Assembly: GCF_027497495.1 (NCBI RefSeq)
Contig: NZ_CP114205.1
Span: 2,232,001 to 2,296,000, forward strand
DNA length: 64,000 bases
Reading direction: 5' to 3'
DNA from: Streptomyces tubercidicus
Lineage (GTDB): Bacteria > Actinomycetota > Actinomycetes > Streptomycetales > Streptomycetaceae
The notes beneath the pieces were generated by a model, which searched no databases, was not told the origin of the DNA, and saw only the letters and a list, made by a program, of their open reading frames with translations. This document shows, one piece after another, positions 63,881-64,000 of the stretch (positions within the stretch are counted from its first letter, which is position 1; every line of letters starts with the position of its first letter). The position numbers were made by a program, and so were the translations under genes.

Positions 63881-64000
63881 GCTTACGCGCCGCCCGTCGG
63901 GCGAGGGGCCCGTACGCCGCACCGGCGAGGATGAGGACCGCGCCGGCCACGACCGCGAGGGTGATGGGCCGCACCGGGCCGGGCTGCGAGATGCCGCCGG
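63873..64000 (-). CDS. membrane-anchored protein, C-terminal end (partial)
   Basis: Only about 40 codons are inside the window. They encode GISQPGPVRPITLAVVAGAV, a hydrophobic segment ending LAGAAYG, and the basic tail PLARRAARKRG. This is a C-terminal membrane anchor with positive cytoplasmic end. The rest of the protein lies outside, so no family can be named. Confidence 0.55.
   Translation of the reverse strand, partial: GGISQPGPVRPITLAVVAGAVLILAGAAYGPLARRAARKRG

Overview
The window is high-G+C chromosomal DNA from a Streptomyces or a very close relative. The evidence is the strong G/C third-position bias, the block rpsB-tsf-pyrH-frr-cdsA-rlmN, the neighbouring whiG sporulation sigma factor with dprA, a YifB/ComM-like ATPase, a YraN-like nuclease and DUF2469, and rare TTA codons confined to regulators. 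No rRNA, tRNA, CRISPR array, transposase, integrase or phage gene was seen.

Layout. (1) 1-10968: end of gabT, a PAP2 phosphatase, a leftward polyamine uptake and oxidation operon (aldehyde dehydrogenase, PotD-, PotA-, PotB- and PotC-like proteins, FAD amine oxidase), a NADAR protein and adenosine deaminase. (2) About 11.0-33.7 kb: an accessory block set between adenosine deaminase and a second polyamine locus. (3) 33.8-38.6 kb: second polyamine locus (PotD-like protein, aldehyde dehydrogenase, AsnC/Lrp regulator, class III aminotransferase). (4) 38.8-50.4 kb: a small ABC system, RidA/MarR, a LOG-fold protein, a DMT-type transporter, a thiamine ABC transporter behind a TPP riboswitch, rlmN and a DUF4239 protein. 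(5) 50.4-64 kb: cdsA-frr-pyrH-tsf-rpsB, an M23-type secreted protein, a TetR regulator, whiG, dprA, comM-like, yraN-like, DUF2469, NUDIX and the end of a membrane-anchored protein.

The most interesting part is the eight-gene rightward operon at 11598-19977. It carries a lysine/ornithine N-hydroxylase, a cupin translationally coupled to a methionyl-tRNA-synthetase-like protein, and a DAO-type FAD oxidase. That is the gene set known to build N-N bonds by joining N6-hydroxylysine to a second amino acid and then releasing a hydrazino acid. The operon also holds aspartate 1-decarboxylase (PanD), which suggests beta-alanine as the second amino acid and 3-hydrazinopropionate as the intermediate (inference). 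A flavin monooxygenase, a condensation/acyltransferase-like enzyme and a tandem VOC protein complete it. No NRPS, PKS or carrier protein is present. Nearby are a hotdog thioesterase, an MFS exporter, a GNAT and three regulators (GlxA/AraC, LysR, StrR family). The GlxA/AraC and StrR-family genes carry TTA codons, pointing to bldA-dependent developmental control.

To the right lie two paralogous modules of an ImmA/IrrE-type HExxH metalloprotease and a MAB_1171c-family seven-helix membrane protein. They diverge around a perfect 24-bp palindrome, and the rightward module begins with a tandem-HTH XRE protein. This resembles a protease-relieved repressor switch with a membrane component and no assigned function. 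A decayed fragment of a 2-oxoglutarate:ferredoxin oxidoreductase alpha subunit sits at the end of the N-N operon and marks past rearrangement.
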